Assembly: GCA_041391485.1 (NCBI GenBank)
Contig: JAWKNY010000004.1
Span: 62,001 to 126,000 of the forward strand
DNA: 64,000 nucleotides
From: JACKAF01 sp041391485
Lineage (GTDB): Bacteria > Bdellovibrionota > FAC87 > UBA2466 > JACKAF01
Direction: 5' to 3'
Shown: piece by piece, positions 1 to 10,344 of the stretch
Position numbering within the stretch: position 1 is the stretch's first letter
Layout of the letters: every line of letters begins with the position of its first letter
Made by a program: the position numbers and the translations under genes
The notes under the pieces: generated by a model
Told to the model about the DNA's origin: nothing
Seen by the model: only the letters and a program-made list of their open reading frames with translations
Database searches by the model: none

Positions 1-1147
1 ATCGCACCGCTGTGTTGGCATTGGCTGCCTGGAAAAACATGGGCCACCCCGAGGCCCCGCATTGGGTGGGAATGGCCGATTCTCCGCTCACCGATGAGGA
101 CATTTACCGAGATCCGCATCTGCTCCGCTGGCAGTACGTGGATTGGAATGACGACAGGTTGTACGTCTGGGATGAAAGATACTTTCAAGCTTATGACCCT
201 ATTCGGGATGCTTGGGACATCAAGACGGTTCAGAAAAACGCTTTTGATTGGAAGCGAAGCAAGGGCAATTTTGCGACCGAGACGCACTACCCGAAGTGGC
301 TTCGGGCCGGAGGGATCGTCTACGTGGCTTGCCGCTTTAGATACCCCGCACTCAAGCAGGCGAATGCGGCCGGTGTTTTTTTAGACCGCGATCAAGCGAG
401 CTGGCGCGCGGTAACGAGTGAAGAAGCGCCTTCAGATCGCATGCGTATCGGCCTCACCAAGACGGCGACTCAGCTAATAGTGTGGGGAGGGCAGAGCTGC
501 TCTAATACTCCCATTGCCTTGAATACCGGCGCTTTCTATCACCCTGTCGAGGACAAGTGGGAAACCATAGAGGTGAGAGACGCCACCCCGACGCCACGCT
601 ATGGCCACGGGCTGCTTTGGACAGGCGATCAACTGGTGGTCTGGGGGGGCGTGAGTGTCTACCAAAACCCCGGTGAACTCGGGGTGGCCGAGCTCGTGAA
701 TGACGGTGCTTTCTACGATCCGGCTGAAAAAACGTGGAAGCCGATTGAGGTGGACGAGGCGACCCCGTCCCCCGTTTAGATCCTCACCTGATTTGGACAG
801 GCAGCGAACTTATTGTTTTTGGTGGGCGTGACAGCCAAAACAAACCCGCTCTTTCTGACGGGGCGATTTACAACCCGCGAACAAAGAAATGGCGAACGAT
901 GCCCGCACCGCAGGGGCCTCTTTCTTTCGGACCCTTTGATAAGGGCTACGGCTTTTGGACCGGCAGTGCCTTTGGTTTTTTCGCTCCGGAGAGTCTCTCC
1001 TTCTTTGATTTTAAGACAGATACCTGGTCCGAACAGGGACGCGCCATCGTTCCCGGTTACGAGCGGGATTCCGTATTTGTTTGGACGGGGTTTGAAGGGC
1101 TTTTGTGGAAGCGCAATGATCGCAAAGGAGCGGTGCTTTACCCATGA
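1..1147 (+). CDS. kelch-repeat protein, 5' end outside window, one frameshift
   Basis: The reading frame is already open at the first base, so the start lies upstream. Repeats of the kelch type are visible: blocks such as LLWTGDQLVVWGG and LIWTGSELIVFGG, each followed about 25 residues later by a GAFYDP or GAIYNP turn, as expected of beta-propeller blades. The frame ends at a TAG at 777-779, but the repeat pattern continues without loss in another frame (P-R-L-D-P-H-L-I-W-T-G) to 1147. Adding one C to the run at 769-773 restores a single protein. Its stop overlaps the start of the next gene, so the two are probably co-transcribed. It is probably extracytoplasmic, but the signal peptide is not in the window. 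The exact ligand or role cannot be read from sequence. Confidence 0.7.
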
Positions 1148-2262
1148 TGTTGCGAGTTCTGCTTTTTTTCAGCTTTTTCGCCGGTCCGCTCTGCGCCGCG
1201 GGGAACTTGGATTTGGTGCCTCACTTTGGTGGGGGGAGTGTGTACCTGAAAAAAGGTGACCATTGGTACGTGGGCGCTTCCGTATGGAAACTGAAACGGG
1301 ATCCGTCGCTAGACGAGTTCAAGTACATCCGAAGCGGGGCCGAACCCTGCGGGGTCACCCATGAGAACGAAGTGGTTTGTGCGCAGAGGGACGGTAGCCT
1401 CTCTAATCGACGGGAGCGTCGAAGTCTCGGGAAAGTACCCGCGGAAACGAAGCGGTATCTCGGGTACTGTTTGGAAACAACCAGTGGTGAAATCTACTGT
1501 TTGCAGAGTTTTGTCGACGGGAGTGACCTGCGCTACCGTTATGAACTCGTTGACACGCGCGCGCTCGGTCCCATCGAGAAAATCTCTGCTTCCGCAACGC
1601 ATGTCTGCGTGCAAACGCTAACGGGAGGAATTCACTGTTGGGGAGAAAACTATGGGGGCAAACTCGGCACAGGAGGTTTCCCGTTCTATCAGCGCCCCGA
1701 AGAGGGAGGCGACTGGAGTGTGGGTCAGGCGAGTCCTGGCGTTCCTTTTCCCACTCGTCCGGTCGCCGACGGAACGTTGCGATTTACAGATGTCTCTGTT
1801 TACTCAAGCACCAGCTGCGCGCTTAGCGAAGAAAGCCGAAGCAATCTATATTGCTGGGGAAGATTGCTCGACACCTCCAATCTCTTTATGGATTTTGCCT
1901 CATTCTCCCAAACAACCAGTTCGGTACCTCGACAGGTAAATCTGCAAGCCGTCCCTTCGGGCCATTTGGAAGGCTTGGCAGTGGGGCCACTTGTCGGATT
2001 TGCTTACGATGAATCGGGACGCCTCTACGTTTGGGGAGACTATGGAGGCCCGCTTCGTTTTCCGGAACGTCTCGATCTAAAGGTGAGGCTGCTGGCAAGA
2101 GTCCCCAATGGCTTTTCTATCGATGCGCTGGTACCGCTCCAAGGTGAGGTATGCGTCTTGGGTGCCTTCGCGGATCGCGAGCAACAAATTCTTTGCACGC
2201 GACGATCTTGGGACCATCCGGCGGATCCGCCCGTTTTGGTGCCCGTGGAGCTGGAGGAGTAG
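1144..2262 (+). CDS. secreted RCC1-like repeat protein
   Basis: 372 aa with a Sec signal peptide (M-M-L-R-V then a hydrophobic core ending LCAAG). The mature part carries RCC1/BNR-type blades, clearest at HCWGENYGGKLGTG and YCWGRLL. Each blade has a pair of cysteines spaced about 10-15 residues apart (CGV...VVC, YCL...IYC, HVC...HCW, SCA...YCW, VCVLG...LC), suggesting disulfide-locked propeller blades in an oxidising compartment. An AAGGAG box upstream supports the start; the start overlaps the preceding kelch gene (ATGA). RCC1-like bacterial proteins are usually surface or secreted binding proteins; the partner is unknown. Confidence 0.7.
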   Translation: MMLRVLLFFSFFAGPLCAAGNLDLVPHFGGGSVYLKKGDHWYVGASVWKLKRDPSLDEFKYIRSGAEPCGVTHENEVVCAQRDGSLSNRRERRSLGKVPAETKRYLGYCLETTSGEIYCLQSFVDGSDLRYRYELVDTRALGPIEKISASATHVCVQTLTGGIHCWGENYGGKLGTGGFPFYQRPEEGGDWSVGQASPGVPFPTRPVADGTLRFTDVSVYSSTSCALSEESRSNLYCWGRLLDTSNLFMDFASFSQTTSSVPRQVNLQAVPSGHLEGLAVGPLVGFAYDESGRLYVWGDYGGPLRFPERLDLKVRLLARVPNGFSIDALVPLQGEVCVLGAFADREQQILCTRRSWDHPADPPVLVPVELEE

Positions 2263-2268
2263 TTCTCA

Positions 2269-3429
2269 TTGAACACGGATTATGGTAAACGTCCCGGCAT
2301 GAAACGCTGGATGCTAATCTTTTGCCTCGTGAGCGCCTGTGCGCTCGGCAATCCGCCCGTAACCAAGGCGAAGCGCTCCTTTGCGAAACGGGCCGGGTGC
2401 GCGACTCTGGTCGCCGCTGTCGTGACGGTCAGTGGGCTTGTCGGGTGGTTTAGTTACGGCGAATGGGCGGCAAGTGATCCGGACTCCCGCCAAACCAGCG
2501 ACTTTGAGCAAGAGGCCGCCGAGTCGCGAGTCGACACCGTTGTTCTAGGAGACAGCCTAAGCTGCGGAGACATGTGCTATTCCAGCGGCTTCAATACCAT
2601 CGTAAACACCCGCATGCGCACGCAAACCGGTTGGGCGATCAATGTAAGAGAAAAAAACGATGCGCTTACTCCTCTCTTTGATCGCTTGGCCGAAAAGTAC
2701 CCGGCGCGTGTCACGGTGGCGGCGTGGGCCGGAGCTTACCTGGATGTAGCAAGTCCTCTCGATCGTTCGACCGCGAATACACTCGGAAAGATCGCCAATT
2801 TTTCGGATCAGGTAACCCGCGTTGAGAAGATGGAAGAAAAGCCCAATCTCGTCCTTATTTGGATTGGGCATAACAACATGGATTGGGCATACGACATCGA
2901 GAACGTTGAGGGCTTGGATGCGGACGAATATTACGACAGCATTCCGGACCGCATGGCCGAAGGGATGGAAACCGAGCTGACTCGTTTGCGAGAGACTCTA
3001 AAGAAAGAGGGTAAGCGCGTCTCGGTCGTGGTTTACGGCCTGGTCGACTTCGAAAAAGCCTTCGAGGCACGGAGACAAGCCGACGCGCTTCGAAACGAGG
3101 ACCCAAAACTCTACCCGTATTTCGAAACCCCTTACACGAATTTCCCCTCCGTGAAACCGGAGCACCAGAAAAAGACGGCCGAACTGGGTAGACGGGTAAA
3201 CGCGGCTCTCAAGCGCAAACTGGAAACACTCCAAGCCCGGTGGGGCTCCGACGGCGAGCTGTGGCGCTATTCCGATGCCATCTACGACGCGCCTTTGGGG
3301 GAAGCTCGGATGCTCCACGCGACCGATGCCTTTCACCTGTCCCCGGAGGGGCACAACACAGTGGCCAACGCCGTGGAAAAGAGCCTCGCTCCCTCCCTGG
3401 AGTTTCTCCGCGTCCCGCCTCGTCCCTGA
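2269..3429 (+). CDS. SGNH/GDSL-family hydrolase, membrane-anchored
   Basis: 386 aa. All SGNH hallmarks are present: block I GDSLSCG (near residue 94, Ser nucleophile), block III GHNN (with the catalytic Asn), and block V TDAFHLSPEGH carrying the Asp-His pair. The family comprises esterases, lipases and acetyl hydrolases acting on lipids or polysaccharide acyl groups. The N-terminus has a hydrophobic stretch ending VSAC, a possible lipobox, then a second hydrophobic segment around residues 44-62, so the enzyme is likely envelope-bound. The TTG start at 2269 is backed by a GGAGGAG box 10 bases upstream; ATG at 2299 is the alternative and lacks a clear box. It follows the RCC1 gene by 6 bases. 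Confidence 0.8.
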   Translation: MNTDYGKRPGMKRWMLIFCLVSACALGNPPVTKAKRSFAKRAGCATLVAAVVTVSGLVGWFSYGEWAASDPDSRQTSDFEQEAAESRVDTVVLGDSLSCGDMCYSSGFNTIVNTRMRTQTGWAINVREKNDALTPLFDRLAEKYPARVTVAAWAGAYLDVASPLDRSTANTLGKIANFSDQVTRVEKMEEKPNLVLIWIGHNNMDWAYDIENVEGLDADEYYDSIPDRMAEGMETELTRLRETLKKEGKRVSVVVYGLVDFEKAFEARRQADALRNEDPKLYPYFETPYTNFPSVKPEHQKKTAELGRRVNAALKRKLETLQARWGSDGELWRYSDAIYDAPLGEARMLHATDAFHLSPEGHNTVANAVEKSLAPSLEFLRVPPRP

Positions 3430-3488
3430 GCCGCGCCCGAAGCCCCCTCAAGTTGACGGCTGGGTCCTCCCTCTATTACATCTGTTGG

Positions 3489-3506
3489 GACGCAATGCAT
3501 TGCGTC
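3489..3506. promoter_or_regulatory. 18-bp perfect palindrome before catalase-lodAB
   Basis: GACGCAATGCATTGCGTC is a perfect palindrome lying 19 bases before the catalase-like gene, immediately upstream of its AGGTGAG ribosome site. It could be a dimeric repressor operator or an RNA hairpin controlling access to the ribosome site. The half-site TTGCGTCA recurs at 17018-17025 and 10333-10340. Confidence 0.45.
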
Positions 3507-3525
3507 AGAGACAGGTGAGTGGGAA

Positions 3526-4566
3526 ATGCTGAACAAATTGTTCTGGTTGGTGGCCTTGATCGCGGTAGTGGGGATAGCACTGGCCGAGGATCCGGACCCG
3601 GTTTCGATCTCGATCGGAAACATCTTTGAAAAAGTCATGCGGGCGCAAGGGCCTCCCCGGTCCGAGCTCATGCGTCGGCCAGTTTTTGCCAAAGCGCACG
3701 GCTGCTTGAAGGCCGAGTTCCAAGTGAACCCCGAACTCCCCGCCGAGTACCGGGTGGGGGTTTTCTCCAAACCCAAGTACTGGGCTTGGGTTCGTTTTGC
3801 CAATGACGGCGGTTACGGCACGGACAAAAGGCCGGCGGCCCGTGGCATGTCGATCAAAGTTGTTGGAGTCGAAGGGAGAAAGATCCTGGAAGGAGAAGAG
3901 GACGCGCTAACGCAAGACTTTGTCATGCAAAACCACCCAATCTTCTTCAACAAAAATGCGGAAGATTTTCTAGCCTTTGTGGAAGCCTCAGTGAGTGGCG
4001 ATCCGGAAAAGGTGAAAGCCTACAACGAAGCGCACCCAGAAACGCAAAAAATCTTAGATGAGATGGATCTCAACTTTCTTGCGGATCCCTTGGCCGGTCG
4101 TTATTGGACACCGACTCCTTACAAACTCGGTGATAAGGCGATGAAGTACATGGTGAAGCCCTGCATGGAAGGAGACAACTTTCTTCGTGAGAATTTAGTG
4201 CGCCGGATGAAGAATCAGGATGTGTGTTTTGGCTTTTGGGTCCAATTTCAAAAAGATGAGAAGAGCGCGCCTGTTGACGATGCTACCGTTAAGTGGCCGG
4301 AAGAGGGCGAAGGGAAATTCCAGCGCTTTGCGACGCTTCGAATCCCCACTGGTCAGGACGTAAACGACAAAGAGCGCGACGAACTTTGCGAGAACTTGTC
4401 TTTTACCGGCTGGCACGCCACAAGAGACCTCGAACCTCTTGGTAGCATTAACCTGGCGCGCAAATATGTCTACAAACGGATGGCCGATATCCGTCGTCGC
4501 CGCAATGGGGCCGAGATAAAGGAACCCAGCGAGATCACGCCTATCGCTAGTGAGAAAAAGAAATGA
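3526..4566 (+). CDS. exported catalase-like heme protein
   Basis: 346 aa. Residues 1-20 form a Sec signal peptide ending in IALAE. The rest resembles the small catalase-like family (y4iL/SrpA-like): an AHGCLKAEF block with the distal His near position 58, RFANDGG and ARGMSIK blocks, a QDFVMQNHPIFF block, and a late YKLGDKAMKYMVKP stretch. It is shorter than classical catalases (about 480 aa or more), as usual for this subfamily, whose members may be catalases or peroxygenase-like. The start has an AGGTGAG box. Its stop overlaps the LodA start (ATGA), so translation is coupled. The context suggests it removes or uses hydrogen peroxide made by the neighbouring LodA oxidase. The function inferred from position is not proven. 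Confidence 0.82.
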   Translation: MLNKLFWLVALIAVVGIALAEDPDPVSISIGNIFEKVMRAQGPPRSELMRRPVFAKAHGCLKAEFQVNPELPAEYRVGVFSKPKYWAWVRFANDGGYGTDKRPAARGMSIKVVGVEGRKILEGEEDALTQDFVMQNHPIFFNKNAEDFLAFVEASVSGDPEKVKAYNEAHPETQKILDEMDLNFLADPLAGRYWTPTPYKLGDKAMKYMVKPCMEGDNFLRENLVRRMKNQDVCFGFWVQFQKDEKSAPVDDATVKWPEEGEGKFQRFATLRIPTGQDVNDKERDELCENLSFTGWHATRDLEPLGSINLARKYVYKRMADIRRRRNGAEIKEPSEITPIASEKKK

Positions 4567-6575
4567 GCGAGAAAAAAGAGGACCTAAAGAACCCTTCTCG
4601 ACGACACTTTCTGCAACAGACAGGAGCGGTTGCCGCTGCTTCTTTCCTCGCGCGTTTTGCTTCGGGGAGCGAGGACAAGCGGATCGTCCGGGCCAAGATT
4701 CATCCCGGAATCGGTGTGGCGAGAATAGGCAACAGCACGGACCCCGATGGGTTTTTTATCGGGCCTGAGGTCGTCCACCCGCCTCTTACTCAAGCGGGAG
4801 AAACGCGTGACAAAAAGGGCGCACTCAAACGCCAGGCCGCGCGCTTTAGGATTTACGGCTACAACGCAGCGGGTGAAGTCGTAAAGGAGCTGACTGCCGA
4901 CAACGCGACCATTCGCTGGCAAGCGCACCTCGCCAATAAGAAAGCCGCTTGGTACCGTTTCACCTCTGCCTTGGATATTCCGGAAAATGAGGGCAATGGA
5001 AACCCGCGCCGAAACGCCAAGATAAAAGGCGAAGATCGAAAGAAACTCGTCATCGATCCTGGGGCCCGCTCCATTTCAGGGAAAAATCGATCGGGTGCGG
5101 CGTACTGTTTCGATGGTGGCAAATTCATGAGCGTGGAAGTCCCGCTCGGTGAACTGCGTACCGATGAAAAAGGACGCCTGGTTGTGTTGGGAGGGCTTGG
5201 AAAATCGGGCACGCCTTCCGGTAGCCCGCCTTACGATCCTACAGACGGGGATACCTTTAACAACGCGGACGGCTGGTACGATGACACGTCGGATGGTCCG
5301 GTACGGGCTACCGTCGAGTGGGAAGGGGAGAAAATCCCCGTCGATCCCGCGTGGGTGATCGTCGGACCCCCGAATTACGCGCCCGATGTGATTGGGTGGA
5401 GAACCTTGCACGATTTACTCGTCCACACTTACACGGCAAGTGGCTGGCTGACTGTTCCGAAAAAAACATCGTTTACTCAGGATGTGTACCCGCTGCTGCA
5501 GCGCCTATCCAATCTCCAGTGGGTGAACAAAGGCCTTGCCGATACCTACGGTGTGGGATCCGAATGGAACTTTGAAGACAAGGATTTGGTCGCAAAACTC
5601 GCCGATAAAACCCAGCGTGCGATGCGGAGAGAAGTTTACGACAAGTTTCGGTTACACGAGGAAGATTCCAATGAACGCAGCCGCTGGCCGATGTTTTACG
5701 GCGATGCCTTCGGATCGTTTACGGATTCTCCTAGAAACAACTTTATAGTCCCCGAACTCTCGACGCTGCACCTAAAGCGTTGGGCGGAAGGGGATTTTGA
5801 AAATGACTGGGATCCTCGGGCCGCGAAAGCGCCGTCAAAGTTAGAGGATGTGGCGTTGAAGCTTCAGCCGGCGGCCTTGGACAAGGCCGCTCTCCACTAT
5901 TGCCTGGCTGATGCTTTCCACCCGGGTTGTGAGCTCACCTGGCCGATGCGACACGCGACGGTTTACAGTGCGCCCTTTAGAGTGAAACACCGCGAGCTAC
6001 CCGAAAAAGACTATGGCGACAATCTCACCGAAGCGCAGATCAAAAAGCTGGATGGTCCGTTGCACGGTCAGGGCCCCGGAGACTTGAGCAAGTGGATGGC
6101 GATCCCTTGGCAGGGCGATACTGTTTTCTGCCGTTCGGGCTATGAACCGGAGTTTGATCCTTATCTCCCAACGTTCTGGCCGGCTCGAGTCCCCAACCAC
6201 GTGTTATCGGAAGCGGACTACCGCATTGTCGTTGACACGTGATTGCCGCGGGCCGAGCGCGTGGAGGCGTTCAAGCGCCGGGTGAATTGGGTGCGCCACA
6301 TGAAGGGTTCCCCTCCCGATCAGATATTACAGATGGTACGCGAGTTTCACAAAATGGGTGTCATTGAGGCGCGCCCCGGTGTGCGAGATGACGCGGATTT
6401 TCCGACGGTTCTTTTTGTCGAGACCTTACCGCTGGAGGTGGCCCAAGCCTATGAGGCCGCCGTACCGAAAACGCGTAACCCCGAACAGAAACCGAAACCT
6501 TTTGAAGTGGCCGGCTGGGAAAGCCAAGAGCAGTTGGAGGCATTCCGTAAGGCCCGCGGCGTGAAGAAGCGTTGA
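4563..6575 (+). CDS. lodA: LodA-like CTQ quinoprotein oxidase, in-frame TGA
   Basis: About 670 codons, close to the ~700 of known LodA/GoxA oxidases, which deaminate amino acids (lysine or glycine) to aldehyde or keto acid, ammonia and H2O2. The N-terminus has a twin-arginine signal (SRRHFLQQTGAVAAASFLA) followed by the typical VHPGIGVARIGNS-like block (here KIHPGIGVARIGNS). Cofactor residues fit the family: Cys523 in IPWQGDTVFC and Trp539 in TFWPARVPN would form the cysteine tryptophylquinone. A TGA at 6240-6242 interrupts the frame after VVDT, but the same frame continues to 6575 with the family C-terminus (FKRRVNWV, GVIEARPG). It may be a nonsense mutation or a base-call error. Coupled to the catalase-like gene upstream and lodB downstream. 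Substrate unknown. Confidence 0.87.
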
Positions 6576-7618
6576 GCGAAGTTTACGATGCAGTGGTAGT
6601 GGGTGGTGGGCCCGCTGGCTCTGTCGCGGCGATGCGACTCGCCCAACTCGGAGCCAAGGTGATGCTGGCGCACGATCCACTCGCTCCACCTTCCAAAGCC
6701 GGAGTGGGCGAAAGTCTTCCGGGAGCGGCCCGGCCCTTATTGCAGGCGCTCGGTCTGTTAGCGATTTTGGAGAAGGGCCACCGCACCGCCTACGGGACGC
6801 TCTCCAGTTGGGGTGAAGAAGCTCTCCATACGCTTGATTTTATCGTCGACAAAAACGGAACGGGTTGGCATCTGGACCGCCCCCGTTTTGACGCCGACTT
6901 AAGAACCGCGGCGAGCGAGAGGGGCGCTATCGTCTTGGAAAAACGCTTGTCCCCACCGGAGCGGCACGACAGCGTGTGGGATTTTTCGGAAGGGATTCAG
7001 TCCTCTTTTGTTATCGATGCCACCGGCAGGCAGGGAGCCATTGCGCGGGGACTGGGAGCCAAAGTCCAAGGGGAACATGAACTCTTTGCGATCTACTGTT
7101 TTGTAGAGACGGGCGAAACGGAAGAGTCGCGCACCTTGATGGAAGCGGCACCCAAAGGTTGGTGGTACACAGCACCGCTTCCAGGAAACCAAGCGCTCGT
7201 TGTGTTCCATACCGATAGAGAGAACTGCAAACGACTGTTGAGCGTGCCGAGGCTTTGGAAGGAACAGCTCTCAGAAACGCTCCATCTGAGTGAGCGTCTC
7301 AGCGGTCTCAACAAAGATGTCGAACTGTTGTGCACGGAAGCTGGCAGCCGCTTGCTCAGTCCATTTGTGGGAGACGCCTGGCTCGCGTGCGGGGATGCGG
7401 CGATGGCCTTTGATCCGCTTTCCTCTCAAGGTTTGTTAAACGCCATCTACACGGGGATGCGGGGCGGAGAAGCGGTAGCGGGGGCACTGCAAGGTATCGG
7501 GTTAGAAACTTACGCCAATCGTTTGGACAAAATTTGGGAAAGTTACCGTCGGCATTTGGATCAGATGTACGCGCTGGAGCAGCGTTGGCCAGAAGAGAGT
7601 TTTTGGAAACAGCACTAG
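6572..7618 (+). CDS. lodB: LodB-like FAD-dependent maturation protein
   Basis: 348 aa flavoprotein of the tryptophan-halogenase-like group. The Rossmann FAD motif VVVGGGPAGSVAA sits at residues 8-19 and the second FAD motif GDAAMAFDPLSSQGL near 274. In known systems LodB is needed to build the CTQ cofactor in LodA inside the cytoplasm; that fits a Tat-exported LodA, which would leave folded. The start is TTG overlapping the lodA stop (TTGA). There is no signal peptide. The gene ends tail to tail with the delta-60 gene on the other strand, overlapping by 4 bases. Substrate-specific halogenase function is unlikely given its partner. Confidence 0.85.
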   Translation: MSEVYDAVVVGGGPAGSVAAMRLAQLGAKVMLAHDPLAPPSKAGVGESLPGAARPLLQALGLLAILEKGHRTAYGTLSSWGEEALHTLDFIVDKNGTGWHLDRPRFDADLRTAASERGAIVLEKRLSPPERHDSVWDFSEGIQSSFVIDATGRQGAIARGLGAKVQGEHELFAIYCFVETGETEESRTLMEAAPKGWWYTAPLPGNQALVVFHTDRENCKRLLSVPRLWKEQLSETLHLSERLSGLNKDVELLCTEAGSRLLSPFVGDAWLACGDAAMAFDPLSSQGLLNAIYTGMRGGEAVAGALQGIGLETYANRLDKIWESYRRHLDQMYALEQRWPEESFWKQH

Positions 7619-10255
7619 GGCCAGATACGCATGATGCCAAGCCCGTTGTTGGTGCGGCCACCGACGATATAACGTCCGTCTGATTCTACAACGACATGGT
7701 AGAGAAAATCCCCGCCGGGACCGTTGGGACGCCCGAAGCCAAGGGTCGTGTTACCAAAGGTATCAATAGAGCCGTCAGAAAAGAAGCGTGCAATCATGCC
7801 AGGACCGCCGCCGCGTCCCAGGACCAGGATTTTTCCGTTGTTGGTGTAGCCGAGTTCATGAACGATCTCGTTGACGCCGTTACTTGAAAAAGAAATGGTG
7901 TAGCCGGAGGCGGTGGTGCCGAAGCTGCCATCCAGATTACCGTTGCTGAGATAGCGCGCCAGAAAAACTTCGTCGTCTGTTCCCGGTCTATCTAGAGTTC
8001 CCGCTACGAGTACGGTGCCGTCCGGGTTCGCGTAGAGCGCGTCGACACGATCTTCATTGCCCGTGTCTAATTCCAAAGTCACCAGGCCGAAGCCGCCCCA
8101 GCCGCCATCCAGATTCCCATCGGTATCAAACCTTGCAACCGCGAGACGCCGTGTGCCGGCACCACCAGCGCCCGTTTCGGCGAATCCCCCGATGTAGACC
8201 TTGTTGTCGCTGGTGAGTGCCATAGCACCTCCCTCATCGCGCAAACCAAAATCAGCGACTGCCCAACCCGAAGTTCCGTACGACGTGTCTAAGACACCGG
8301 CCGAGTTGAAACGCACGACCGCGAGATCCCGTGAATTGGCGTTGGTGGCCTGTGCCCAACCGCCAGCGTAGATGTTTCCGTACCATTGCTAGCAATCGCT
8401 AGCTTATAAAGCTCATCTCGCCGTCCGTTGTAATCGGCGGTAGAGATCCCCGATACGCCCCACGTGGTGTCCAAGACACCTGCGGAGTCGAGGCGGATCA
8501 CATAAAAGTCGCGCGTCGCCCCGCCACCGTTTTCTTTCCAACCACCGCCATAAATTCTTCGATTGCTATCGACGACAAGTCCGTTCACTTCGTCACGATC
8601 GGCAGTAAGATCCAAGGTGTAGAGACCGGAGACGGCGAAGGAATTGTCTAAACTCCCATCGGATAGAAAACGGGAGATGAGAATGTCACGAGTGGCAGCG
8701 CCCCCGTTTTCAGTGAAACCACCCACCACATAACGCCCACTATTATCGGTGCGCATCACGTAGCCTTGTGCTTGATCGGCAGAAGGGTTGATGACGTTGT
8801 ACCCGATACTATTGAAAGTAACATCAAAGTCGCCGCCTCCGGCTTCAGTTTCCGTCGGACCCGTACCGCAAGGTCCCCAATGCGTAGTTCACACCGGCCG
8901 TTGCATCCGTATCGACGTTGCCGACCATGATCCACTTTTGGTTGTAGTAGGTGAGGCCAAGCGCAAAATCATTCTGGCTTCCCCATGGCGTGGATGTCAA
9001 AGCCGTTTGTGGCAAACGTTGTATCCCTACTACCATTCGTGAGGACTCGGATGGCCATGTAATCCCAATCACCGGCCCCGCCGCCCGTCCACGCGCGCCC
9101 TGCGACCGCGTAGCTGCCCCCTTCATCGATTTCAATCGCGCGGCAGACAGAGCGATTTTGAAGGTTTTGTTGGAAAGATTGCGCTAGGTTGCCAGCCGTC
9201 CCAAACACCGAATACTGACTTTGGAAAAGAACCCCGTTGAGTGTGCGCCCACACGTCACTAGCCGACCTGTTCCATCTACTGTCATGGCCCAAGCGCTGT
9301 CGTGGTTGGTGATGTCTTGAATCGCTATTCCATCGGTATCAAAGCCGGCGTCCAAAGAACCATCCGTGTCGTAGCGAGCGGCCATGATGTTGGCATTGTC
9401 GCCAGCGTCGTTGCTGTTGCGACTCGCCCCCGCAACAGCGATTTTGTCGCCGGCAACAATGCGAAGGGCGAAGATCATGTCGTGGCCGTAAGGATCAATC
9501 TCCGTCGTGACGATTCCGTTCGTTCCGAAACTGGAGTCGGGAGTGCTGTCTGTGTCGAGCCGCACAAGCGCCATATCGATGTTGCGGTAGTAGCCGGCTT
9601 CGGCGTAGCCTCCCACCGCAATCCGCCCGACCGAATCCACACCGACGGCGCGCGCAATGGCTGAGCTATTGATAGTCACGACCGTATGCCCATTGGTATC
9701 AAAACTATTGTCGAGGTTGCCATCGGTACCGTAGCGAGCAATGAGAAAACTGTAATCCAAGGATCCCGTAAGTGCGCGTTTGCCGGCAACGAGGTAGCGG
9801 CCGTTGGCATCGGTAGTAAGGGCATGAAAGACGGCGTCTTCTCCGCCAAAGGCGAGGGTTTGCACGCCATCTCCAGAGAAAGTGGAATCTAGCATCCCAT
9901 CCAGCCAGAAGCGGGCGATGAAGCCGCCGACGATGCCGTTGTCGTAGAAGCCTGCTACCACATATTTGTCAGGAGGATCATAGAGTACCGCCCGGGAGTA
10001 GGTTTGACTCAAGCCTAAGTCCTGAATTTGTTCGCCGTTGTCGGCATAGCGCGAGGCTCTTAACGCACGAAAGCTTACCGGAGGTGCCAGAAGGTTTTGA
10101 ACTCCCCACTGCACCCAGTGGTCATAGCGGGTGAATACGGGTTCATCGTCGGCGATAGGAGCGTTCGCGTCATCGGCATAACGCCAACCGAGCCACGGCC
10201 TGGCGTACCCAGGAAGGGAAAAGAAAAGAAGGACGAAAAGAAGGCATCGACTCAC
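7615..10255 (-). CDS. delta-60 repeat secreted protein, frameshifted copy
   Basis: A near-copy of the intact gene at 10345-12996. The N-terminus has a signal peptide (M-S-R-C-L-L-F-V then hydrophobic, ending GYARPW), and the body is made of ~55-60 residue repeats with the pattern DxSFGxxG...A..pDGKI.VgG.....FalaRY.tdGslD. Three breaks interrupt it: at 8378-8382 (CCGTACC where the paralogue has CCGGTGCC), near 8850-8860, and at the C run 8981-8984. Between breaks the encoded sequence tracks the paralogue closely to the shared end MRIWP, so the protein was recently intact or still is. Such repeats are thought to form extracellular propellers; no enzymatic motif is seen. Confidence 0.75.
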
Positions 10256-10344
10256 TAGATTTCTGACATGTGTGTAGGCTGAAAAGAAGGTCCTTTTTCA
10301 GGATACACGATGACAGAGATGGGGGATAAGCCTTGCGTCAATCT

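Noticed and set aside
6240..6242. Selenocysteine at the TGA in lodA
   Set aside because: The position is not a conserved catalytic site in LodA proteins and nothing in the window suggests selenocysteine insertion. Substitution or error is simpler.
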